Under the pieces are notes generated by a model that saw nothing but the letters and a program-made list of their open reading frames with translations, did no database searches and was not told where the DNA came from. This document shows positions 26,801 through 38,246 of a stretch of DNA of 64,000 nucleotides, piece after piece; positions within the stretch are counted from its first letter, which is position 1, and each line of letters begins with the position of its first letter. This DNA is from Callaeas wilsoni. Its lineage: Eukaryota; Chordata; Aves; Passeriformes; Callaeidae. A program made the translations under genes and the position numbers. The stretch lies in assembly GCA_013398955.1 (NCBI GenBank), contig VWPU01005231.1, positions 62,001 to 126,000 of the forward strand. The letters are read 5' to 3'.

Positions 26801-29800
26801 TTTAATTTGGATTTGGGCATACAAGAGACCATTTGACATTGCTTGAGAGGTGTGGATTTGCTACACATTCAAGCTGTCTTCTCTGTACAAAACAGTTTTC
26901 CCTTGCTGTCCATCTTCCTTGTCTGATGCATTCACTGTGGAGCAGTGTCTTCTGGACAAACTAAAGCTTAGGGCGGTTTGGCTTTCATAACATTGCCTAA
27001 ATGGGGTTGAATTATTTTCTTAAATGGCCTGTAATATGGTGCCCTCTATATCTTCTAATTTTGGTACCTACACCGTATCCAAACCACTGCCATCTGCACA
27101 TGAGAAGGTCATCAAGAAGTTATAGGGTGTGAGTGCAAAGTGGCCTTTTGTATCGAAATGGTGAAGAAGATACAATCGCAAGTGTTTAAGGAAACACTTA
27201 ACCCAAGACTATTACAGCACTGAGAGAAAATGTCATTTAATCAGATAAACAGAGTTTGTGAAGATATTTTGCAACCACAGCTGCTTTTCCTAGCATTTGA
27301 GGATGCAGAAGACAGTACTGTGCTTGTTTATTAATGCACGTGCTTCCTCACCTAGCTACCTACACTAGATAGTTTTTTGAGGTGAAATTATTGTTTGTGG
27401 TTCCACTGCATGAATGATGGGCTGTTGCTTCCCTCTAATCAGATGGTCACCTTTAAGTAGTATTATTAGTGCACACCTAAATTCAGTGTAACCACACTTG
27501 CAATACAGACCCTTGTAATGGCTGTGAGTATGCAGAAACATGCTTTTTAAAAGCTGGAGTTGGAGCAGGCTTTGCTTTGTGAGAGAATTCCAAGGAGACA
27601 GCGGGGTGGTGGAGTATGGTCCTCAAAAGAGAACACACAGTAACCCTATATAAAATCAGGGTTATGCAAATTTGAAAAATAATTTTTGTTTGCTGTAGCC
27701 AGAATCTGTGCCAAAGAATTTCTTATGCAAGGCATCTTGCTCTTTGAGGAGAAAGACCTGTTGAGTATTTGACGCTTGGCCAAATGATTTCTTGCTTTAT
27801 ATTCACAGCTTTTGGGAAAGACTCTGGCTGATTATTCTGTGCAAAGTACAAACCAGCCTTAGCACTCGTTTTCTACAGTATATCTGAAAATGAAATTGAA
27901 TAGAAAATCATGAAAAAACAGACGTTATAACAGAAGTTGGCCTTATGGCCAGCTACGTTTTCTTTTTGACATTGAAGTCTTTTCCTGGTGTGAGAGAAAA
28001 TTCTGGAATTTATTTAATGAGCTTGAGAATCTCATTTTGGTAAAATAAGCATGTAAAATACAAATGTATGTCATTATGTTCACCAAGCTTTTGAAATCTA
28101 AGAGTAATTACTGGTGTCTCTTGTAATTCAGGAGAGATGACAGGTTGCTGTAATGACTTACCTTAAGAACATGTTACAGTAATCTACACTAATAGCTCAT
28201 TTTCCGTGCATTTCCTGGTTTCTCTTCTGGTTTAGGAGAAATATACAGACAATGTCATTATCTCTGAAAACTGGAGGCCTACAATGGAGGACAATACGGT
28301 CAGTGTTTGCAGCCCACTTAAAGAATGGTGGTAATTAGCTTTTGACAAATTGGAAAGTTGCTGCAGAACAGAGTAATCATGGGGAAGAGAGTAGGTCCCT
28401 GAAACTTACCATTGTATGATTTGTGTGTATAAATAGTGACAGATACATCAACAGTCAGTTGTTTATATTGCATTTTGATATCTGTTCTTGTTTTCAAGAA
28501 TGTTTATATTGTGCTATGTACACTCGAACTCAAGAATTGGAATCCACAGGGAATGTGTACTTACATAGGGTCATTTCTTCCCATTAGAATAACAGGGCCT
28601 TGTGGGGATCTCTAACACAGCACAAAGCTTTGGGACAGCTTTGACAACACTGAAGTAAGGATCAACTGAGAAAAGTTGTAGAACTTCCATCTTGAAATAG
28701 AGTATCTTGCTCTTTCTTGACAGCATATTTAGCATGGAGTCATTTGATACAGCCCGTAGTTTTCTAGCTATGTATGCAGAGAGTACTGCTATAAAGTTGC
28801 TCCTCATCAAAGGGAAAAACAGTGTCCTCAGTAACCATGAAAACATCTATTGTACATCAGACTGAATATCTGCATGGTTCAGTGTAACGCTAATGAAACA
28901 TTGACAGCTCTGTAACGACCAACCAGCAGCAACCCGGTGCAGCTCGGTGTAGTGGAAGCATAAATGACAAGCTGTGGTGTAACCTTCAGGCCTTTGTTTG
29001 TGTAGCCTAGGTTTTTTTTGCCCCTTTCTCCCCTTCCCCTCCACCATCCTGATTTATCACAGCGTTGCTTGGTGACGGCTTTGCCACTTGCACCTCTGTG
29101 AAGTGTTTCAGCCTACCTGTGTGCTGCATAGAACACGGACAAATGGAATGATGACAGCTCTTACTGCTTTTGGATGCCTTCCTTAGCTTGAATTTATCAT
29201 GCTGCCCTACATAATGTTATTCTGTGGAAAATTTCTTTACTCTGTTTCTCTATATGCACTTTTATGCTGGTACAGCATAGTGTTCGAAACAGGGGCTTGT
29301 CTCTGTGTCATGTTTATTTCTGCAGTTCTTAAAAGACTTCACACTTTAACCAAAAATATTCTGTCTAGTTTGCTTTTTGAATCCTATTCAGGGTTGCAGG
29401 TGTCACTGTATTGGGATGGGATCATCAAAAGCTGTGTGTAAGTCATTATGATTGCATTCATCATGATGATGGTGCTTGTGTTCATGGTATTTGGATTTAT
29501 CTTGCTCAGTGATATCTTGACATCCAGTAACTCTATCAGAAATGCTAACATAGAAACCAGCCTCTGAGGACTGCAAATGCATTTTATTCATTGTTGTTTA
29601 CCTGCTCACACAGCCTACATGCTTAGCTGGGCCTAAAGTGGTTTTGTGAAGCCAAGACCACAGGCAGCAAGATCCAAGGCCATTTCTGCAAGGGATTAAT
29701 TCTCAGTGTAGATGAGAGCATTTTCCTGACCATATCAAGCTGTGAAGTCCACTAGGAACCTCTATAGACCTTCTAAGCCCCTGTGTAATTGTTGTAGTCA

Positions 29801-30870
29801 AAGCAGATGCTTTAGGAACAAAAAAGTGACTCCATGCTACAAGAGGCAAGTGAGGGCATACACTAAAAAATCAGTTATTTTAAAGGCAACATTGCTGGAA
29901 TCAAGTGTAAAGCTGCACTCACAGGCTGCAAAAATAGCCCCGTGTCTAGAATACTGTCTTATGGGAATTCTGTAAGAGATGAGATGTATTCATCCCTCAG
30001 AGGTAACACAAACAACTTAAAGGATTAGTATAGAAGATGACTTTGAACTGACTCAAGAACTGACTGAGATCTCTTGACATCTGATGTCTGCTCACTGCAA
30101 ATAGCTTCAAATTTTTCTATCCTTTGCTCTGAACCAGAAGATGAATTGGACATGTCATGTGATGGCATGGCTGGGTAGGAGTTTATTCCTCACCCCTAAA
30201 TGTGCATATTTCCCTGTATTTAATTTTAGGTTGCAGAGCTGTGCCATACGTTTATGATGGAAAGTATAAAACATATTTATGACTGATTAAAAACCACAGT
30301 AACAACTCACTATGATACAAAAGGCAACTGATTTAGAGAGTAGGCAGAGAGAGAGGCCAGTGGTTGGATGGACCTAGAGACTGCTGGTCACTCTGAACCG
30401 TTGTGCCTTATTGTCACAAATGTCACAAAAGTTGTAAGATGCTGGTGTTGTTCAAGTATGTCTAGGAGGGTAAATCCTTTTTCAGGGTTTCCAGAGCTAC
30501 TCTCTCTCAGGCTATCAATCCAATGCCCTTCAGCTGAAGATGTGGCAGAAGCTGGAAGAAATCTAGGAGTCCTTCCATTAACTGAAAATAGCAATGTCTG
30601 AAGGGACCATTTTCATTGCTTGCCTTTTCTAAGGCTTAAATCCTGTTGATATTAGTGGGACCAGTTGTGTATCTATCTGCCTAGATATCTAAATGCCTTT
30701 AAGACTTGCTTATTCATATCTTTGTGCTTCAAGTTTCTATTTCTTCTAAGAAAGAACAGTAAGCACTTTCCTACCACACATATAAACACCAACGTTCTTG
30801 AGGACTATGAATGTTTCTTCTCATTGGTGAAATGAGGAGAAAAAAGAACAAAGGAGAAAAGATTTTGAAG
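17894..30870. other. Gene-free DNA
   Basis: Thirteen kilobases without a recognisable gene or interspersed repeat. A GC-richer patch at about 22200-22640 holds overlapping frames on both strands but lacks a CpG cluster and any domain. Plus frame 24303-24752 (149 codons) is overlapped by an antisense frame and is probably chance. Minus frame 28571-28846 is hydrophobic at its start but resembles nothing I know. Confidence 0.55.
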
Positions 30871-30903
30871 GAATAGGCAGAGATAGTAAATCTCTGCCTA
30901 TTC
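30871..30903. repeat. Perfect inverted repeat, 14-bp arms, 5-nt loop
   Basis: gaataggcagagat at 30871-30884 is the exact reverse complement of atctctgcctattc at 30890-30903, with agtaa between. A transcript of either strand would fold into a perfect 14-bp hairpin. It is too short for a typical microRNA precursor and is not followed by a T-run. It may be a by-product of template switching during replication. Confidence 0.85.
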
Positions 30904-32070
30904 AGAGACTAGGTTTATGATATCATTAGGAGGTGACTAATGAGCAATCTGAGTAGAAATTGTTGTTATTATGGATGCTTAATATAATAATAGATGCATT
31001 AACAACCTCTAGAGGAAAAAGCTTGTAAGGGCTGAGATATTTGTGTGTATATTACCAAAGCTGCTGACGGAACTTTCTTGAGGCAGGGTTTTCTAGCGAT
31101 CTCCAGGAGTGACCTGAAAGGCACCCTTGAAAGTCTCAGTAGTAACAGGCAGGCATCCCTGTTAGAGTTGTTGCCCCAGCTCAAGATGGAGGAGCGACAA
31201 GGAGCCGGCAAGGGCATAACTCATCCTTGCCCTCACTGCTTTCTGCTGGGCTTTGTGTTGATCCTCAGCAAAGCAAACTGTGAATACTGATCATCTGCCA
31301 CATCTGTCTCTTGGCACAACTGTGCACATGATGATGATGCAGACTGAGTGATAATGACTCAACTACAAATATTGAGCCACACACCTAAGAATGAAGCAGG
31401 TAGTTGCCTCCTCATAGCCCAGAAATGAAATACCAGAAGAATTCTTGGAGGAATTTGGACATGACAGAAATTCATAGTGATTCTTCATGAAAATTTTGGT
31501 CTTGATTCCTTAGAACAGTGCACAATTAGGCACCACTTAGTCACATGATCAGTTCAGAACAGCAAGTTTACAAAATCCTTTCTCTTCCTGCCCTTTTTCC
31601 TACCATCATTTAGAAGTCCTTTTCTGTCTTTTGGTCTCCAATCATCAGATGCAAATGAGAAGAGCTTTTCCTTGGACTCAAATGTGTGTCAGTCACACTC
31701 GTTAGTTGTATTTTTCAACCAGGAGAGGCAGACAGAGAGGTGGACTCATAATCGAAAGGGGGAGAGAGCAAAGACTTTGTTTTCTGCCTCCAAGCTGAGC
31801 TTGTACACCTCAGTCTTCCAAGGCACTCTGAATTCAGGCACAGCTACTGCGTGTCTGCATTACTTCTGATACTTTGCTATTGACATTCTCCCTGAGAAAG
31901 TCTGAACTGAGGAGTTTGGTTTGATCAACTCCTTGGACTTCTTCAGCAATATCCACTTGTAATGCACAATTTTGTGGGCTTTTCAGTATAGAAGCTGAAT
32001 CTTGTATGTGTTATTAGACCTAAAGGAATATATTGAGATTAAAACCATGGATTTTAATAGGACACAAAAG
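30904..32070. other. No feature seen
   Basis: Single-copy DNA leading up to a CR1 piece. Small frames at 30999-31217 minus and 31045-31290 plus overlap antisense and are not credible genes. Confidence 0.5.
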
Positions 32071-32598
32071 GGCCTGGAGGGCCATGCATGGAATACTGTG
32101 CTCAGTTTTGGTCCCTGCCATGCAAAAAAGATGTGGACAGGCTGGAGAGGGTCCAGAGAAATCCAGAAAGATTATCAAAGGACTGAGAAGCCTGCCATGT
32201 GAGGAAAGTCTAAGAAAGATGAGTTTGTTCAGCCTTGAAAAAAGAAGGCTTAGGGGACACCTTATCACCATATTCCAGTATTTAAAGGGTGGATAAAACA
32301 AGACCCTCTTTTTTCAAGAGAGACTCTCTTTTTACAAGGCGTCACACGGAGAAGATGAGGGGTAATTGTACAAGTTACTCCAGGGGAGAGTCTTATTAGA
32401 CACTAGAGGAAAATCTTTCACGAGAACAATCAGCCATTGGAATAATCTCCCCAGGAAAGTGGTGTATTCCCCAACATTGGACACTTTTTAGATTTGTCTG
32501 GACAATGTGTTGGGCCGTCTTGTCTACATAGTGCATTTGCCAATAAAATTTGGACCAGGTGATCCTTGAGGTCCTTTCCAGTTGGCATTCTATGATTC
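32071..32598 (+). mobile_element. CR1 LINE, 5'-truncated 3' end
   Basis: A plus-strand CR1 fragment. The segment around 32217-32290 still encodes [18 protein letters not shown] in one open frame, the signature of the end of CR1 ORF2. It is followed by the typical 3' sequence (a recognisable tggaataatctccccaggaaagt, then gatccttgaggtcctttcca) and ends with the tail ctatgattc at 32590-32598. Upstream of about 32071 the resemblance stops, which sets the 5' truncation. The ORF is interrupted after the FQYLKG segment, so no functional protein is made. Confidence 0.93.
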
Positions 32599-35500
32599 AC
32601 TTACCTGCATAAGTAGTAACATATGGAATCAATTCAAGAGTATCCAAAGCTGGAACAACAGATAAGCATGCTGGAATGTTGGAAATATGCATGAAACACC
32701 AATAAATTATTAACTTCGGAGCGTGATGGCACCACATCATCTGAAACTGTCAAAAATGTATTACTTGGATGGTAATATGACTGGTTATAGAAATAACTGA
32801 CTATAAATTTGAGTAAAATTTTGTGACTATATTATAGAAAATAAAAATGCAATACACATTCTCTTTGAACTCATTTAACCTGCCTAATCCACACCATCAA
32901 TCAACAGGACCACTCGACTAATGTTGCTATTAAAATGCCAGTGTTGTTTATAGTCATTGCATAGTCTCTATCTTCTTATTTAAATGTTTTTACAACATGT
33001 CCTGACAGTTTCTTTAAAAAAAAAAAAGGCAGGTACTGAAAACACCAGGTGAAGTGATCTGGTTTAAGAAAAGCTTGCATATTTATTCCTATGCCACTCT
33101 GAATCCCCTTACAGATCAATGAAGGGTTGCTCTGCGGCTGGTCTGTGGTGCTTTACTGAGATCCTGGTTTCTATACTAGATAACACCAGGCCCTCATAGG
33201 AAACACTAAGTGCTTTCTTGTGATGTTGCTGCAAGAGCAGATGGTCCAGCCATTGCTGTGGGGGATGACTTGTGATTTAAACTCAAGATCTCAGTAAGAA
33301 ATTGTGAGTCATTCAGGTGTCTATGAGCTTAAGGTGCTATTGAAAGAAGAATGCTTTTGCATCCATAGGCTCTTACTAAGTTCTGGTTGTGTATGTTGCC
33401 AGATGGCGTCAGTAATTCCAAATGCATGTAGCAGGGTCTTCAGAAAATGCAGTTTCCTAGGAATGTTACACAGCAACTGATTCACAGGGTGGTCTTCCTT
33501 GTGACACACTCCTGTGGCTTTTGAACTGTCTTGGCATCCATTCTATTGTTTTGCCTGATTTGATTTCACAGGTGTAAGTTTTCTGTCTTGAGCAAATGGC
33601 ATGGGCTCCTGAAGTCCAAGTCACTTTTGGATTGCTGTTTTTCCTCATCTGTCTCCTTAGATAGCTACAGGTCCCCCAGTGGCTCTTGACATCCATTCCT
33701 AGCTGCACAGGCACTCTTGTTTTCAATTTTCCATTGAATGAAATGTCAGCAAATGACAAGCCATACTTTTCTGGTGCCATGCTCTAATTTAACAGGGCCA
33801 AACATGGCCTCTATCATTTTTCATTAGTAGGTGCTTTATTATTTTGACACTGCTTTCTAGCGACCTGTTTTACTGGAAATAATGGGGACTTACAGTGACA
33901 TGCCTTGTACGTACTTCGCTGCAAACTGCTAAATCTCATGTTCATTAAACTGAAGAGAAATTAAGGGTGTCTTGTTGTCAGGCCTTACTAGCACAGGTAC
34001 CCTAAAATGCAGCAAGGATACTACTGTCATAGACAAATGACTTCTTAGATTCTCTTCTACACAGGAATGAATTTGATAGTCTAGGACACAAATAAGTTTG
34101 TTTGCTCCCTGTGGCAGTGAAAAATCTATGCTGCCTTTGGTCTAGGGCATCAGGACTTTTTTCCCCTCTTTCCACCACCTACATCTTTACCTCTCCTTCT
34201 GTCCTGCACAACAAGCATAACAACAATTTCCTCAAACTTGCTGTTTATCTGAGGCAGATGTAAAATATCATTGGTCCTATTTTTAGATTTTAAATCCGTA
34301 AATGGTTCTGTGCATGTCCTTTTTAACACTTTTTTTTGTCTGATGTCTGAGGATTTAATTTGCATTGAAACAAAGTCACACTTAACAATTAAATTTAACC
34401 CTTTTTAACCTATTATGATTTTAAGGGCTAAAGCCTGACTTTTAGTTATTATGCACCACTTGGAGCAACTGGTGTTATCTGTGGCACTGGACCAAATCAC
34501 TTTTTGTAGGGATGTGTCCGCAGCAATGTCAGTAGCAATCAAAGTTCACATTTTGTCTGACACCAGATAGCTATTTTTTCTTAAAGAGCTTGTGTGTGCA
34601 ACAGATGTAAAATCTGGTTCTGGATATACATTCTTCATAGTTCCTTTGTGAAGTACTCCAGACATCATGTGTCTAACCATCATCAGATCTTGCTTAGTTT
34701 TTACGGAACATTGAAATCATATATTTGAAACCAAAATACTTTCATAGCTTTTTTGCTTGTGGGAAAGGTTAGGCTGAAAATTTCCAGGTCCCTTAGGTTG
34801 TAAAGAGTTTTATGATCAGTTTTAGCTCATGTAGTTCTTCCATGCATGAAGACTTGAAGCTTTAACAGTTGTGGAGTAAAGCCAAATCTTCTTTCTTTAT
34901 TTATGTACACTAACACCCAGTTTGTTTTATGGCTGAGTGACTGGTCTCAAAGTCTGACTATATAACTTTAAAAAAAAATCATCAGTAGTCTCAGTAGAAG
35001 AATCCAAGGACAAGTTAGTTTTGTGCTTAGATACCATCTCTGTTGCTGAGACATCTTTGGTTAATGTCTTCAGGTTTCCAGACGTTTTTGTAGTAGTCAA
35101 ATCCTATGTCTGTTAAAGAGTTTTGTAGACCAATATTCAGAATGCTAAGGCAGGCTGACTGAGCACAAATTCCTTTGTATAATTTGTGTTTGTTTCAAAT
35201 GAGTCTGTACTCCTTCACCTTAGCATGCCCAGTCTGTACCCTCTCACCCCATTCACCTTGCTCTGCTGGACATTATTTCCACCATAAGGAATATTTTTTA
35301 GCTTTTGCCCTACAGCTTGTTTCTCATGTAAGGTTTATGAAATCTCTGACTGCATTTTTCTCCTATTTTTCTTAGATCAAAATGTCATGATACAGACTTT
35401 TGTACTGGATATGCTATCAAAAATGTGCTGTATATTTCTATGCACCTTGCAGCCCAAGGGGGAACAGTATCACTCAAAGGTGGTGTTGGAGCTATGTGAA

Positions 35501-37979
35501 CATCTGCCTTGCTTTGTGTCCCATGCAGAAATGCATTTTGGATCAATCACCACTCCAATGCTTTCTTCTTTTATGTGGGAAATATTTCCCACTGTTTATA
35601 ATTTTTGTCCCCTGAATGTACATGTAAGTGAAAACTCCTTTTTTTCTGGCACTGACTAGACCTTTATTGCTGAGGCTCTGCTTGCTAAGCAGCTAAGTGC
35701 CTCATCTCCCTTCAATTCTGAGGCATTTTTTTGGTGGCATGGTGGGAACTTGTCTTGCAAACCTGTTCCAAATGTTTCACATCTGCTTCCCTCGCCTGGG
35801 CTCCAGTAGGTTGTTCCTGTGTTGCTGAGCCAAAGATTGTATCATTATTTAAGACCAGTGGGTTTTTCCAGTTGCTAGTGTCCAGATTCTGGCAGTGCTC
35901 TAGAGCATAAGTGCCCAATCTAAAAGCCTGTAATTGTCCCAGTTGCTTCCAGACTGACAGTTCAGCTCTCTGTTGATGCAGCATTGTCCATTGCTCCTAA
36001 TTACTTCTACAGAGGTTCCTCTGCATTAATGCTGTTGCTGCCATTCTCTCGTTGTTATTGGGCTTTTTCTCTTTGTATGCATGCTCTTGTATTACTTGCA
36101 CACTGTTGGTGGGTGGCACTTTCTTGTAATTCCTGTCCCCCTTCCAAATGCTGGGCGTTGTTCTGACTTCTATTGTTTTCATACTCTGTATATCTTCTTG
36201 TGTTTTTCATCGTCAAATATCTGTTTTTCCGTGTCCTATCCTTTATCTTTATAATCTTTGATTCCCTGAAATAACAGTTTTTGTCTGGTCTGGGTGAATC
36301 CTTTGCTTGACAGATGTGGATTATCCTGTTGAGTGTTAACTATGGACCTTCCAATAGACCAAGGTCTACTTTGCTTAGCCAGGACTCAACCTCTCAAAAG
36401 TGTCTAATGAGGCAGTTGGCCAGAGATTAGTCACCTTATCTTCTGCTTTTACCCCCTGCTTAAAATCATCATATGCATTTCTCTCTTTTTTGTAGAATGC
36501 CTCACATTTCTGTAATGAGCCTTAGAATTCATCTATCTTTGCCAAACTAAATGAAAACCGGTTCCATAACCATGGAAAATACAAATTTCCTTGACACTGA
36601 GTATTAACAGAAACAGTGTCTGCTGCTGCTACCAGCTCCTTGCAGATACTGATTTTTTACATTTCTACTCATGGGAGAGTTTAGATAAGTATGGAAATTT
36701 CCTGAGGTGCCTCTACTTTTACTGACTGTGAGTAAAAAATTACCTGCTTTGCAATCCCAGAGCCTCAGCCAAGAAATTTATTTATGAAAAGATGAAAAGC
36801 TGGCAGCTTTTTTTCTTTCTTTCTTTTTTTTTTGAATTTCTGGTCTTGGTCTATTACTTTGCTTGGGAGAGAGTTTATATAAATTTAACTAGTAAACAAC
36901 TAATAATGTCTGTCTTTCTTGCTACTATACTTTTGTAATTGGTGTGGCCAGAGAGGAAAGCCTCAGAATGATGTTTACTTCCAAATCATCCAAGTTGTGT
37001 TAAAAAATATGCCTCTGTAAATCTACCAAAAGTAGCAATGCATTGCTGAACAAAAAGCAATTTTGTAGATCCAAATACAGGATTGAGATACAAAAATAAA
37101 GTCTACCCTTGAGCACTGCATAGATATCAGTGGACGAGTCAGAGAAGGTTAAATAAATTAATTATTTTTTAAATCTATTCTATGAACCACAGTTAAACAC
37201 AGAATATAGGCTTCTGCCTTGAAAGTGCCAGACCCACTAGACCTGTAAGGGCTTTAATTCATGTCAGCTCCAAATCTCTCCAGTTGCCGCATTTTGAATG
37301 GTATTGTACTCAAGACTCAGGTACTACCTGTTAAATTCACAGCAGCCACAATAAATTGTGCTAATTTGGACTAAAGCACCCCTAATGAGAGTAAGAGCAT
37401 CCACATGGAGAATCAGTCATAAGGAATGCATTCTGATTATAAAAAGAACATCAATTTTAGAATAAACTCCCCATGAAGGAAAGACACACCTGCAAAGAAA
37501 CCGAAGACCTGGTGAACTAGTGTAATTGAAATGCTGATGGTTCAGAAGAAAACAGAATTTAAAGTAAGGTGTTTAAAAAGTGAGTGCCCAAGCTCGCAGT
37601 GGAGTACCTACACTTTGCAGGTCCTCACTGTGTGTATCCAACAGAGGCTTCTTGCTCAGAAGTTAAGTGGTTATAAGTGAAGTCAAGGGAAGAAAGGTGG
37701 GAATCTAGGTTGTGTAAATAGGTCTAATTTCTCTTTCAGGTCAGTCAGTGAACACACTTCCAGGCTGTGCGGATCCTCTCTATCATCTTAAATACGAGCT
37801 GAGTTTAGTCCAGGGCGTGCGTGAGTCTCGTGTGTGTCACTGAGCCAGCTGCAAGGGAAGACTGAGAGGGGAACAGCCCAGTAAGATTATGAATTCATCT
37901 TGTCCTAGTGAATACTAATGCCTGAAAATTTATAGATTGGTCTGTTCATGTCTGAAGCAATTGCCTTGTGGATTTGCTG
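32599..37979. other. Gene-free DNA upstream of the putative gene start
   Basis: No exon or repeat family recognised. It contains a 27-nt pure pyrimidine tract at 36807-36833 (CTTT-type) and an A-run at 33016-33027. The minus frame 33466-33780 (104 codons) has fairly protein-like composition but no domain, no promoter and no related exon nearby. The last kilobase before 37980 would be the distal promoter of the gene starting at 38204. Confidence 0.5.
36807..36833. repeat. Polypyrimidine (CTTT)n-like tract
   Basis: Twenty-seven consecutive pyrimidines, mainly T with regularly spaced C in the middle (ctttctttctttc pattern). This is a simple-sequence microsatellite and likely length-variable between individuals. 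Confidence 0.85.
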
Positions 37980-38215
37980 TTCGTGCAGGAGCGGTATGCA
38001 AAACGGGAGGAGGAGGAGGCAAGGAAGAGAGGGTGGCTCTAGGACCCATACGAGCCTTCCCGAGCAGGAGGTGGGAATTTTCCTCCAAGGCAGCAAGAGC
38101 CCGAGCCCGGTCTCAGAGCTCCGTCGGAGCCCGCAGGAAGAGCCTGGCACGACCCCTCCGTAGCCGCGCACCCGGGTGGGACCAGCCCGCAGCCCGCAGA
38201 GCCATGAACCGGCTA
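37980..38215 (+). promoter_or_regulatory. Small CpG-rich promoter / 5'UTR patch
   Basis: This is the clearest CpG-dense stretch of the window, with roughly 18 CpG dinucleotides by eye in about 230 bp, including ccgcgcacccggg at 38164-38176, while flanking DNA has very few. It ends at the ATG of the putative first exon, so it is likely promoter plus 5' untranslated sequence. At 38073-38083 lies gggaattttcc, close to but one base longer than the usual NF-kB site and containing an NFAT-like core on the other strand; this is only a motif match. No convincing TATA box is placed right upstream. An upstream ATG at 37948 opens a 71-codon frame ending at 38163, 40 bp before the main ATG, and could act as a uORF if it is transcribed. 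Confidence 0.6.
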
Positions 38216-38246
38216 CCACAGCTGGTGCTGTGGGTCACCACAGTGG
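38204..38246 (+). CDS. Putative first coding exon, signal peptide of unidentified protein
   Basis: An ATG at 38204 in good context (agagccATGa) starts MNRLPQLVLWVTTV, a short leader with one basic residue followed by a hydrophobic core, the shape of a cleaved signal peptide. After 43 nt the sequence meets GTAAGG at 38247, a consensus-like donor (GTGG|GTAAGG), leaving the codon split after its first base (phase 1). Phase-1 leader exons are common in receptors, Ig-superfamily proteins and secreted factors. The frame is open upstream to 37937 but holds no earlier ATG, which supports this start. If the donor were skipped, the frame would run only to about codon 49. I do not recognise the protein. 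The next exon is not securely found in this window, so the first intron may exceed 25 kb. Confidence 0.55.

Noticed and set aside
33466..33780. 104-codon minus-strand frame with protein-like composition
   Set aside because: No known domain, no neighbouring exon or promoter, and the frame ends abruptly; kept only as a note.
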